DNA of 64,000 nucleotides from assembly GCA_020631395.1 (NCBI GenBank), contig JAHDHI010000007.1, forward strand, positions 1-64,000. The letters are read 5' to 3'. The notes below the pieces were generated by a model. It ran no database searches. It worked only from the letters and a program-made list of their open reading frames with translations, and was not told the origin of the DNA. Of this stretch, positions 42,440-51,108 are shown piece by piece. Origin of the DNA: Bizionia sp. Its GTDB lineage: Bacteria > Bacteroidota > Bacteroidia > Flavobacteriales > Flavobacteriaceae. The translations under genes and the position numbers were made by a program. How positions within the stretch are numbered: the first letter of the stretch is position 1; every line of letters begins with the position of its first letter.

Positions 42440-45400
42440 ATGAGTTTTTTAAATTCAGTACTAAAGGTGTTTGTTGGCGACAAATCAAAACAAGATGTAA
42501 AAGCCATCACACCCATAGTAGACAAAATCAAAACCTTTGAAGTCGCTTTGGAAGCTTTATCCCATGATGAGTTAAGAGCAAAAACGGTTGAATTCAAAGC
42601 TATTATAGCAGAAACGCGCAAGCCTTTCAACGAGAGAAAAGAAAACCTCTTGAAAGAGGCGGAAGCTACAGAAGACATAGACAGACGCGAAGACATCTAT
42701 CAAGAAATAGATAAAATAGAAGACGAATCCTACGAAGCTGTCGAAAAGACATTGAGTGACATTTTACCAGAAGCCTTTGCCGTTGTAAAAGAAACGGCAA
42801 AACGTTTTACTAACAATACTGAAATTACAGTAACGGCAAGTCCTTTCGACAGAGAGATTTCCGGAAACAATGCCTATGTCACTTTGGATGGAGACAAGGC
42901 CACATGGGCAAACTCTTGGGATGCAGCAGGTAAAGCCATTACTTGGGACATGATTCATTACGATGTACAACTTATAGGCGGTATCGCAATGCATCAAGGT
43001 AAGATTGCAGAAATGCAAACTGGGGAAGGAAAAACATTGGTTGCAACATTACCAGTATACTTAAATGCCTTGGCAGAAAAAGGAGTACACTTGGTAACCG
43101 TCAATGATTACTTGGCAAAGCGTGATAGTGCTTGGATGGCTCCAATATTTCAGTTCCATGGAATGAGTATCGATTGCATCGATTACCACCAACCAAATAG
43201 TGATGGTCGTCGCAAAGCATACAATTCGGACATTACATATGGTACAAACAACGAATTTGGTTTTGACTACCTACGTGACAACATGTCCAATTCCCCGGAA
43301 GATCTAGTGCAACGTCCACACCACTATGCCATAGTCGATGAGGTCGATTCCGTATTGGTTGATGATGCAAGAACACCATTGATAATCTCTGGGCCAATAC
43401 CACAAGGAGACAGACATGAGTTTACGGAATTGAAACCAAAGGTAGAAAACATTGTTTCCGTGCAACGCAAACATTTGACCCAAGTTTTGGTTGAAGCCAA
43501 AAAGCTCATTGCAGATGGAGATACCAAAGAAGGCGGTTTTCAATTGCTAAGGGTATACAGAGGTATCCCCAAGAACAAAGCCTTGATCAAGTTTTTAAGT
43601 GAAGAAGGAATCAAGCAATTGTTGCAAAAGACCGAAAACTTCTACATGCAAGACAACAACCGTGAAATGCCAAAGGTTGACGAGGAACTTTACTACGTAA
43701 TAGAAGAAAAAAACAATCAAATAGAGTTAACGGACAAAGGTATAGAGTTCCTTTCTGGAAAAGAAAACCCTAACTTCTTCGTGATGCCAGAAATCGGTAT
43801 CGAAATCGCCAAGATAGAAGCTCAAGGCCTATCTTCTGAAGAAGAAGCTACTCTAAAAGAAGACTTATTTAGAGATTTCGGAATAAAATCCGAACGCATA
43901 CACACCCTCAATCAATTGTTGAAGGCTTATGCTTTATTTGAAAAAGACAACCAATACGTTGTCATGGAAAATAAGGTAATGATCGTAGATGAGCAAACTG
44001 GCCGTATCATGGATGGTCGTCGCTATAGCGATGGATTACACCAAGCAATAGAAGCAAAAGAAAATGTAAAAATCGAAGATGCCACGCAAACATTTGCAAC
44101 AGTAACCCTTCAAAACTTCTTTAGAATGTACCGTAAATTATCTGGTATGACAGGTACAGCGGTAACAGAAGCAGGCGAGCTTTGGGAAATATACAAGCTG
44201 GATGTCGTGGAGATTCCGACAAACAGACCAATTGCACGTCACGACAGGGAAGATTTGGTATACAAGACCAAGCGTGAAAAATACAATGCGGTAATAGACG
44301 AAGTTACCAAACTGTCCCAAGAAGGACGTCCAGTTCTTATTGGTACAACCAATGTGGAGATTTCAGAATTACTGGGCAAGATGTTGTCTATTAGAAAAGT
44401 ACCCCACAACGTATTGAATGCCAAATTACACAAAAAAGAAGCAGACATCGTTGCTGAAGCTGGACAACCTGGCCAAGTAACCATTGCAACGAACATGGCT
44501 GGTCGTGGTACCGACATCAAATTGAGCGATGCAGTAAAAGCAGCCGGAGGATTGGCCATTGTTGGTACTGAGCGCCATGATTCTCGTCGTGTAGATAGAC
44601 AGTTGAGAGGTCGTTCTGGTCGCCAAGGTGATCCAGGAAGTTCTCAATTCTATGTCTCTTTGGAGGACAACCTAATGCGTCTTTTCGGAAGTGAACGCAT
44701 TGCCAAGATGATGGACAAGATGGGACTTAAAGAAGGAGAAGTCATTCAACACTCCATGATTTCAAAATCCATAGAGCGTGCTCAGAAAAAAGTAGAAGAA
44801 AACAACTTTGGTGTACGTAAGCGCCTATTGGAATACGATGATGTAATGAACTCTCAACGTGAAGTGGTCTACAAACGTCGTCACCACGCTTTGTTTGGAG
44901 AACGTCTTCGTGTGGATCTCGCAAATATGATCTATGATACTTCAGAAGGTATTGCAGAAACCAACAAAGAGGCCAATGACTATAAAAATTTCGAATTCGA
45001 ATTAATTCGTTATTTTTCCATGTCCTCCCCTATTTCCGAAGACAACTTTGGAAAACTATCTGCCACAGAAATTGCGCAACAAGTATACAAAGCCGCTTTT
45101 GACCATTACAAGGCCAAAATGGAGCGCAATGCAGAAGTAGCATTTCCAGTGATCAAAGACGTATACGAAAACCAAGGAGACAAATACAAACGTATCGTAG
45201 TACCATTTACTGATGGAAAGAAAACGTTGCAAGTCGTTACAGATTTAGAACGTGCGTATGAATCCATGGGTAAAGAACTGGTAACGGATTTCGAAAAGAA
45301 CATTACATTGGCCATCATCGATGATGCTTGGAAAACGCATTTACGTAAAATGGATGAATTGAAGCAGTCTGTACAATTGGCGGTTCACGAGCAAAAAGAT

Positions 45401-45796
45401 CCTTTGTTGATTTATAAGTTCGAAGCGTTCGAATTGTTCAAGGCAATGATCGATCAGGTGAACAAAGATGTCATTTCATTCTTATTCAAAGGAGAATTGC
45501 CAACGGAAAACTCCAACACCATTAGCGAAGCAAAACAAGTTCGTAAAAAGGAGAACCTACAAACTCAAAAAGATGAAATCCCCAATCTAGATGAGCGTTC
45601 TGCACAAAACAGAGCTGCGGGGAATACACAACGTCAACCGCAAGTTGTCGAAACCATTGTTCGTGACCAACCAAAAATTGGTCGTAACGATCGTGTCACC
45701 ATCAAACATGTCATGAGCGGAGAAAACAAGACCGTGAAATACAAACAAGCAGAACCTTTGATCTCCAAAGGAGAATGGGTTTTGGTTAACGAATAA
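42440..45796 (+). CDS. secA: Preprotein translocase subunit SecA (1118 aa)
   Basis: The ATPase motor that pushes preproteins through SecYEG. The ATG at 42440 gives MSFLNSVLKVFVGDKSKQDV, the standard Bacteroidota start. Walker A (QTGEGKT) is near residue 196 and the DEAD-like IVDEVDSVLVDDARTP near 298. The second helicase domain contains NMAGRGTDIKL and 'RQLRGRSGRQGDPGSSQFY'. At 1118 residues it exceeds E. coli SecA (901), largely through an insertion between residues 310 and 470, which is normal in this phylum. The C-terminal zinc-binding CxC motif is absent; the tail ends KGEWVLVNE. It is monocistronic and closes with a strong terminator. Confidence 0.98.
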   Translation: MSFLNSVLKVFVGDKSKQDVKAITPIVDKIKTFEVALEALSHDELRAKTVEFKAIIAETRKPFNERKENLLKEAEATEDIDRREDIYQEIDKIEDESYEAVEKTLSDILPEAFAVVKETAKRFTNNTEITVTASPFDREISGNNAYVTLDGDKATWANSWDAAGKAITWDMIHYDVQLIGGIAMHQGKIAEMQTGEGKTLVATLPVYLNALAEKGVHLVTVNDYLAKRDSAWMAPIFQFHGMSIDCIDYHQPNSDGRRKAYNSDITYGTNNEFGFDYLRDNMSNSPEDLVQRPHHYAIVDEVDSVLVDDARTPLIISGPIPQGDRHEFTELKPKVENIVSVQRKHLTQVLVEAKKLIADGDTKEGGFQLLRVYRGIPKNKALIKFLSEEGIKQLLQKTENFYMQDNNREMPKVDEELYYVIEEKNNQIELTDKGIEFLSGKENPNFFVMPEIGIEIAKIEAQGLSSEEEATLKEDLFRDFGIKSERIHTLNQLLKAYALFEKDNQYVVMENKVMIVDEQTGRIMDGRRYSDGLHQAIEAKENVKIEDATQTFATVTLQNFFRMYRKLSGMTGTAVTEAGELWEIYKLDVVEIPTNRPIARHDREDLVYKTKREKYNAVIDEVTKLSQEGRPVLIGTTNVEISELLGKMLSIRKVPHNVLNAKLHKKEADIVAEAGQPGQVTIATNMAGRGTDIKLSDAVKAAGGLAIVGTERHDSRRVDRQLRGRSGRQGDPGSSQFYVSLEDNLMRLFGSERIAKMMDKMGLKEGEVIQHSMISKSIERAQKKVEENNFGVRKRLLEYDDVMNSQREVVYKRRHHALFGERLRVDLANMIYDTSEGIAETNKEANDYKNFEFELIRYFSMSSPISEDNFGKLSATEIAQQVYKAAFDHYKAKMERNAEVAFPVIKDVYENQGDKYKRIVVPFTDGKKTLQVVTDLERAYESMGKELVTDFEKNITLAIIDDAWKTHLRKMDELKQSVQLAVHEQKDPLLIYKFEAFELFKAMIDQVNKDVISFLFKGELPTENSNTISEAKQVRKKENLQTQKDEIPNLDERSAQNRAAGNTQRQPQVVETIVRDQPKIGRNDRVTIKHVMSGENKTVKYKQAEPLISKGEWVLVNE

Positions 45797-45820
45797 AAAA
45801 TCTATAACTTATTATTATAA

Positions 45821-45852
45821 AAAAACTGAAGCTTAATAGCTTCAGTTTTTTT
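45821..45852. terminator. Strong bidirectional terminator after secA
   Basis: AAAAAACTGAAGCT (45821-45834) and AGCTTCAGTTTTTT (45839-45852) form a perfect 14-bp stem with a four-base loop. The A- and T-runs on both sides let it work for secA and for the minus-strand gene ending at 46008. Confidence 0.92.
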
Positions 45853-46007
45853 ATGTTCCTAAATGTAATATGATGGCTGACATTCCTATTCAGAACCAAT
45901 ACGCTAAGTATATAACAAATCTCCTTTGCAACTTCATTATAAACGCTTAGTAAAACTATTAAGCTTTCCTCGTACAGAAAACATCCCCTTCTTTATTAAT
46001 TACATTT

Positions 46008-48239
46008 TTATTTTGCAACCATTATTCTTTTAGTCAATACATTGTCTTTCAATAGCACCTTGACTAAATACATTCCTGAAGACAAATCAGTCAATTGCAA
46101 TGTAAAGTTGTGTTTACCTTCACCAAATTCTTTTACTCGAACTAATTCTTTTACTTGTTGACCTGATAAATTATACAATATAATTTGCACAGAACTTGGT
46201 TTGTCCAATTGTAAGTTCAAAGTTGTTTGTGACTGTGTAGGATTTGGATAAATGGTTAGGGTAGATGAATGCTCTTCTGAGAAATCACTTTCCTCATTTT
46301 CAATTTCTGTTCTCGTATCATTAGAGCCTGATGAACGGAAATAATTATTGTCATTCCACTTGCAAAAGGGATCTTCGATCATAGCTTCGTACAAACTACC
46401 TGCCTTGGCATTGAATCCTGCTTTCATTGTAATGGATTCTTTGGCCTTGTGTATTGCATGCCCTCGAACTGCTTTTTGATCATATGTCGTCACCTCTCCA
46501 TTGATGGTCGTTTCTGAAACAATCGTATTGCCAAACAGTCGAATGGGCTCTAGATCCGAACCTATCTCTGTATTCCCTATCCCAGGCAAGTGTAGGGGGT
46601 ACTCTGACAAATAGTCTTCAGAGAAAGGAAACCCTATGTTGTTTTCCGGTGCATCCACATCATAATATGCCTTGTTGGGATGATAGAGAAGATGATAGAG
46701 GTTATAGGCCAACATATAATCCATTCCATTGTGTGCTCCATAATCTTTTTCATGACCATTTCGATTTGGAGTGCCATTGGAGATCCATGGGCGATCCCAC
46801 TTCATAGAAGCTCTCCAACGTACGTGAGGGTAATAGTCTTCATTGTAATAACTAGGCGAATTGCATGGTGCCAATCCCAACTCCCTACTCATTTTTGCTT
46901 GATAGCTGGCATCTATGGATGATGCAGATTGGCCATAGAGTATCGCAGCTGCCATTGGATAAAAAGAGTCCGCATACTGCATGCTCTGATTGTTCATATG
47001 CTCAACTTCCCACAGAGGGGCAAACTCTGAAGTAATGGCAACTCGCATGCCCAACACAAAGTTATAATGCAAATCATAGGGTTGCAAGAGTTTCATATAA
47101 AAGTTATAGAATGACCCCCAAACAATGAGATCTCTCGGCAAGCTAGGGAGAAAAGGTACTGGATATGCACCGGATTCTCCTGCTATCTTTAAACAAGATA
47201 AGGTCATCGGGTAAATAAAGCCAGCAGTATGCCCACCATAGTGATTATTAATTTCAAAAGGCGGGCATAATGGAATAATCATATTCCGAGTGATGTTTGG
47301 CAGGACTGTATTTAAAATGTTCATAGCCATATGCCCTGCCATATGCTTGATGTTGTTCCCATTGAAAAGCGTATTGTCTGGGATGAGTTTCGTAATGAAT
47401 CGAAGTCCAAACAAAATCCCTATGATTTGATCTTGACTCAAGGTTGCATAGCCATTTCTCACATCGTACTCATGCTGGGTTGGAGACACATCTGAAGCTA
47501 TGCCGGCATGTGTACCGTCCTTAATACCACAAGCCACTTGATGTCCAACAACAGCTCCATAACCTGAATGCGTAGGGTTTCCCGGAACCGTAGGTACACG
47601 ATACTCTTCCCAAAAATCATAGGGGGCATCTTCTCGTACCATAAGTCCAGTATAACCACTGTGATTAATAACAGGAGGAGTCGTAGGACAAGTCATTTGT
47701 CGTTCGATCCATCTATTGGCAGTCATATCGAGTCGACGTGCAGCTTGCAAGGCAAGATATAGTTCTTCCAGTGTTTTTTGAGCACGCTGTGTTTGACCAT
47801 TGTTGACAAGGAGCTTGTACTCCGTAGCCAACAATGCAAAATAATTCCCTAGCCTGTAAGTAGCATCCCCACCATATCTAACTACTTCAATGATGTTAGG
47901 CGCTCCAGGTATGGTTCCAGGGTGTCTAACATTAACAGGTTGCATACCACAACCTATACTGTCCAGAGTAGCGTATTTATACCACGGATCTACACCATCC
48001 GCTGGAATCGAAAACCCTGCTTTGGTATATAATCCCCTTCTAGTGAAATTGGCGGAAGTACTAGGTTCTTCCCAATCAACGAAGTCGCCGATACCGTCTC
48101 CTTCCCAATCGACTCTCACATATTGTTTGTAAAATCGTTCTCTATGAGTCCAATACTTATAAAACAATTCATAATCTTGTGCTTGCAAGCTCATTGAAGC
48201 CATAAAACAAAGAATGAACACCATTGGTAACCTTTTCAT
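46008..48239 (-). CDS. T9SS-secreted protein of unknown function (743 aa)
   Basis: A signal peptide (MKRLPMVFILCFMASMSLQAQ) starts the protein. The C-terminus (about residues 665-743) is a type A sorting domain: LTIYPNPTQSQTTLNL, 'VQIILYNLSGQQVKE' and GMYLVKVLLKDNVLTKRIMV. Before it, about residue 595-625, 'ESITMKAGFNAKAGS' belongs to the coathanger-stack motif common in such proteins. The main part, about 560 residues, has helical segments (TLEELYLALQAARRLDM, 'DYMLAYNLYHLLYHP') with many Trp, Tyr and His, suggesting an alpha/alpha-barrel-like enzyme or binding domain, but I find no known catalytic motif. It overlaps the tail-fibre-like gene by ATGA, so the two are co-translated. Confidence 0.8.
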   Translation of the reverse strand: MKRLPMVFILCFMASMSLQAQDYELFYKYWTHRERFYKQYVRVDWEGDGIGDFVDWEEPSTSANFTRRGLYTKAGFSIPADGVDPWYKYATLDSIGCGMQPVNVRHPGTIPGAPNIIEVVRYGGDATYRLGNYFALLATEYKLLVNNGQTQRAQKTLEELYLALQAARRLDMTANRWIERQMTCPTTPPVINHSGYTGLMVREDAPYDFWEEYRVPTVPGNPTHSGYGAVVGHQVACGIKDGTHAGIASDVSPTQHEYDVRNGYATLSQDQIIGILFGLRFITKLIPDNTLFNGNNIKHMAGHMAMNILNTVLPNITRNMIIPLCPPFEINNHYGGHTAGFIYPMTLSCLKIAGESGAYPVPFLPSLPRDLIVWGSFYNFYMKLLQPYDLHYNFVLGMRVAITSEFAPLWEVEHMNNQSMQYADSFYPMAAAILYGQSASSIDASYQAKMSRELGLAPCNSPSYYNEDYYPHVRWRASMKWDRPWISNGTPNRNGHEKDYGAHNGMDYMLAYNLYHLLYHPNKAYYDVDAPENNIGFPFSEDYLSEYPLHLPGIGNTEIGSDLEPIRLFGNTIVSETTINGEVTTYDQKAVRGHAIHKAKESITMKAGFNAKAGSLYEAMIEDPFCKWNDNNYFRSSGSNDTRTEIENEESDFSEEHSSTLTIYPNPTQSQTTLNLQLDKPSSVQIILYNLSGQQVKELVRVKEFGEGKHNFTLQLTDLSSGMYLVKVLLKDNVLTKRIMVAK

Positions 48240-49171
48240 ATTCTTGCTTGTTTTAGTTTTTTCAATGTTGCCTTCAAGGAACTATTTTCCGTTTTCAAGT
48301 CTTGCAATTCCTGATTCATTCTTGTCACCTTCTTGTCCATTTCTATCATATGGAGAAACAATTCCTCTATTTTTTCTTGTTGGTTGATGGTGATGGATTT
48401 CAGTTCCAAACCTTCTTCTTCCAAGGTCGCAGCGGATGGCGTATTGTGCAAGTGCCCTTCTTTTTCAATGTACTGTTCCACCTCTGTCAGTGGTTTGAGG
48501 TCATAGTCATCTTCAAAGACATAATCACACCAAGTCCCTGCACAAAGTTCAACTTTGACTTCCTCAGTTTTGAGCCCGCCTTTAACATACAATCGATAAC
48601 GTTCGCCTACTGCATTGAGTTCTGGTGTAAAATTGTCTGTTCCGATACCAACAATGTTATCGTGCTTGATGGCAAATACATGATTGTATTGGTTTCCCAT
48701 TCGCTTGGTTATGTAGAAACCTTCTTCCCCAGAAACCCTTGCATCGATAGACCATATGGGATAGTTTCCATTGTCGAATTCGATCTTGGGAGTATTTCCC
48801 CCAAGGCTATTCGCCCAGTTGTTGACCAAGCGTAATTTTGGCTCATAGGATTGTATTTGAGCATTTCCAGTGACATGTAATTGTTCCAAGGGATTGCTAG
48901 TTCCTATTCCCACATGCCCATAATTGGTCCAACGCAAGACTTCTTTGAAGCTACCATTTTCAGTAGAACCCAGATAACCTCCTCCATAACCCGCTAACTC
49001 AACGCCATTTACACCACTAAAACCAGACCATTTCAGATAGTGATAATTATCGCTGCTTGCGCGCAAACGAAATTCGGAATTATTAAGATAGGCACCAGAA
49101 GATAAGTTTACTTGTGACCATGAAGAAAATGTGACGAGTATGGATACTCCGATAAAAAATAATCGTTTCAT
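48236..49171 (-). CDS. Tail-fibre-like secreted protein with C-terminal coiled coil (310 aa)
   Basis: I use the ATG at 49169-49171, which gives the signal peptide MKRLFFIGVSILVTFSSWSQ; an upstream ATG adds 30 residues without signal character. The body contains GHVGIGTSNPLEQLHVTGN, a motif of phage tail fibres and of Bacteroidota surface proteins. Near residue 220 comes a segment with 'VKVELCAGTWCDYVFEDDY' and LKPLTEVEQYIEKEGHLHN, close to the endosialidase-chaperone-like ends. The last 60 residues form a coiled coil (MIEMDKKVTRMNQELQDLK), so it is probably a trimer. It has no sorting domain. The overlapping 743-aa gene suggests joint function at the cell surface. Confidence 0.75.
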   Translation of the reverse strand: MKRLFFIGVSILVTFSSWSQVNLSSGAYLNNSEFRLRASSDNYHYLKWSGFSGVNGVELAGYGGGYLGSTENGSFKEVLRWTNYGHVGIGTSNPLEQLHVTGNAQIQSYEPKLRLVNNWANSLGGNTPKIEFDNGNYPIWSIDARVSGEEGFYITKRMGNQYNHVFAIKHDNIVGIGTDNFTPELNAVGERYRLYVKGGLKTEEVKVELCAGTWCDYVFEDDYDLKPLTEVEQYIEKEGHLHNTPSAATLEEEGLELKSITINQQEKIEELFLHMIEMDKKVTRMNQELQDLKTENSSLKATLKKLKQARI

Positions 49172-49407
49172 AATAATGATTTTGTTTATTTTGAAAATTA
49201 ATAGATGACGACCATACTTTTTAGTTTTAAAGTATAGGCTAAATAATTTTGACGCATGCAATTCAAAATTATTTTAAAAAGCCTATTCTCATCTATTCAA
49301 ACTTCTGAAATTCCCCTATTGACTTCCAAGCTGTCATTCATCTCAAATGAAGCAATGCTTTTTTTCGAAAAAAGCACAGCTCCATTCTTTGATCGTATTT
49401 TAAGCAT

Positions 49408-49450
49408 AAAAAACAAGGCAGGAGGTAGTAACTCTCCTGTCTTGTTTTTT
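49408..49450. terminator. Hairpin with A/T flanks, orphan terminator
   Basis: AAAAAACAAGGCAGGAG (49408-49424) pairs with CTCCTGTCTTGTTTTTT (49434-49450) with a single G-U pair and a 9-base loop. The T-runs on both strands fit a two-way terminator, but no gene is seen just upstream on either strand. Confidence 0.7.
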
Positions 49451-49566
49451 ACTTTGGGCCATGACAATTCAACCTTCTTAATTTTTTCTTTCTATCATTG
49501 CTTAGAGGTCATCATATGGACAACTCAATCAATGTCTGAAAAGTATTTTCATATTCGTATGAAATG

Positions 49567-49594
49567 AAACAAGCCTCTTAATAGAGGCTTGTTT
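49567..49594. terminator. Terminator downstream of the lipocalin-like gene
   Basis: AAACAAGCCTCT (49567-49578) pairs perfectly with AGAGGCTTGTTT (49583-49594) around a TAAT loop; T-rich sequence follows on both strands. It lies about 100 bases past the stop of the minus-strand lipoprotein gene. Confidence 0.85.
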
Positions 49595-49692
49595 TTTATA
49601 ATTTCAATAATATTATATCTTTTTCAAACACCAATTGACCAATTCAATGTAAAATAATACTGTCACAATCAATCGTTCAACATAGTTCTTTC

Positions 49693-50550
49693 TTAAGAGT
49701 CTTGTTCTGTAAACCTTTCCTTGTCAGCTTTTCCCTTTTTTTTGATTTCGGAGTACAATGCCATCAATATCACATAATCATCCTTTACCCAATCTCCTGT
49801 GGACTGACCTTTATATACCCCATCTTTGCCAAGATAACTGTTGAACAAGTAATAAGCCTTCATAGCATCTGCTTCATCATAAAAACAATTGATCCAGAGT
49901 TTACTAATTCTATTTTTCTTGATTGCTCCTATGCCACCTTGAAATACCTTTATCAACCCTTTGGAGTGCTCGAATGAAAATACAGTCTCATTTCTTTCCA
50001 AAGAAGCGTTTAGAAGATAAGCATAGTGCAATATGTAATTCAACAAGCGACTTCTTATTTCTTCATTGGTTTCTTTTTTCTGTGGCTTTTGTCTCCATCT
50101 GTTGTTATCTGAATAAAATGGATCCATCTTGTAATCCCTCACCTTTGTTGCTTCCTCTATAAACCTCAGTTCCGTATTGGTATTGTCGTCGTTATACATG
50201 CTGAATGTAAGACGACTAACATCACTCTCTTCTTCATAGTCGGTCAACTCCAATTCCATGTTTCCATATTTGAGTTTTTTCTTTTTAAGAAATGACCATT
50301 TCCCATAATTTGTCTCATACCCCTTTAATTCGGTATAAGACGAGTCTGGATAAAAATGCAGTATCGACCCTTTGGACAGTAGCTCGCTTCCTGTTACACC
50401 ATCCGCATCCTCTTCCGAACCTTCATCATTCACAGTTACTACTTCAGACAATCTCCAAGATCCTATCAATTTACTTTTATCCAATTTTGCAGATGAACCA
50501 CATGAACTAAAAAGGACAACAATTGCACATAGTAGGTATATATTCTTCAT
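49693..50550 (-). CDS. Lipocalin-like lipoprotein (285 aa)
   Basis: A lipoprotein signal (MKNIYLLCAIVVLFSSCGSS) ends at a Cys. Residues 27-135 resemble the lipocalin-like domain of Bacteroidota, with the opening KLIGSWRLSEVVTVNDEG, strands such as LHFYPDSSYTELKGYETNYG and 'KWSFLKKKKLKYG'. The remaining 150 residues are helical and charged and do not match a domain I know. The role is unknown; small ligand binding is a family guess. It is a single gene, with the IS remnant on its 5' side. Confidence 0.65.
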   Translation of the reverse strand: MKNIYLLCAIVVLFSSCGSSAKLDKSKLIGSWRLSEVVTVNDEGSEEDADGVTGSELLSKGSILHFYPDSSYTELKGYETNYGKWSFLKKKKLKYGNMELELTDYEEESDVSRLTFSMYNDDNTNTELRFIEEATKVRDYKMDPFYSDNNRWRQKPQKKETNEEIRSRLLNYILHYAYLLNASLERNETVFSFEHSKGLIKVFQGGIGAIKKNRISKLWINCFYDEADAMKAYYLFNSYLGKDGVYKGQSTGDWVKDDYVILMALYSEIKKKGKADKERFTEQDS

Positions 50551-50699
50551 AATAGCATATAATTTAAGTTAGTTTGGGGCAAACAATTTATGAATAATGA
50601 AGTATGATTTCAACATTCATAGTTGTTCGTATACAAATCTAATGGAATTTTGGTAAATCCAAAATTTTTTTGCTGCTACTACATATAATCTGATTGTTA

Positions 50700-51000
50700 T
50701 TTTTTGAAATTGCTACATTGGACTCGACTGTGAGTTACGATGTGATTTCTAGAGCTTAAAATGTCAAAAAAAAAGAAGTTACACGGCAGTCTCCAAAAGG
50801 AAATTGTTGGGACAATGCTGTAGCTGAAAGTTTTTTTAAAAACCTAAAACCTAGATGGCATGCAAAAACCATTACAAGGTGCATTCTGATGTTGAGCTAT
50901 GAATGCTTAAGTGAATAGAGGCTTGGTACGATAGAAATAGAAAGCACTCGGTTTTGAATTACAAAACCATAAACTAGCAGCATGATCTTAACCAAGTGTT
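50700..51000 (+). mobile_element. Degenerate IS3-family transposase (OrfB) remnant
   Basis: Out-of-frame pieces translate to the end of an IS3/IS150-type DDE transposase. At 50790-50850 the sequence reads SPKGNCWDNAVAESFFKNLK, which contains the catalytic Glu of the DDE motif. At 50915-50965 a different frame reads IEAWYDRNRKHSVLNYKTIN, the usual C-terminal segment. Before that, around 50712-50760, traces of the SYDF segment remain. Stops and frameshifts interrupt it, and no inverted repeats were found. It lies in a 558-base gap without other genes (50551-51108). Confidence 0.75.
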
Positions 51001-51108
51001 CATTTTTTTGTTGCTTATACAGCTTTCATATGAAAGAGAAGAAGGCATTAGGTAGTAAAGTGGCGATTCAACTAGATAAAATGTTGCACTCGACATAAAT
51101 ATCAATTG

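Larger units (their letters stand above)
49172..49692. other. 521-base intergenic region with two terminator hairpins, no convincing gene
   Basis: The region between the tail-fibre-like gene and the lipocalin-like gene holds two strong hairpins (49408-49450 and 49567-49594). A plus-strand open frame from 49256 ends at 49567, immediately before the second hairpin, but it runs through the first hairpin and resembles no protein. One terminator serves the lipocalin-like gene; the other has no visible gene, so a small RNA cannot be excluded. Confidence 0.5.

Noticed and set aside
42440-45796. SecA without C-terminal zinc motif and with extra length
   Set aside because: This is the normal form in Bacteroidota, not a truncation or fusion.
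49256-49567. 103-codon plus-strand open frame ending just before a terminator
   Set aside because: It runs through another strong hairpin (49408-49450), has no family resemblance, and its composition is that of untranslated AT-rich DNA. Listed as intergenic instead.
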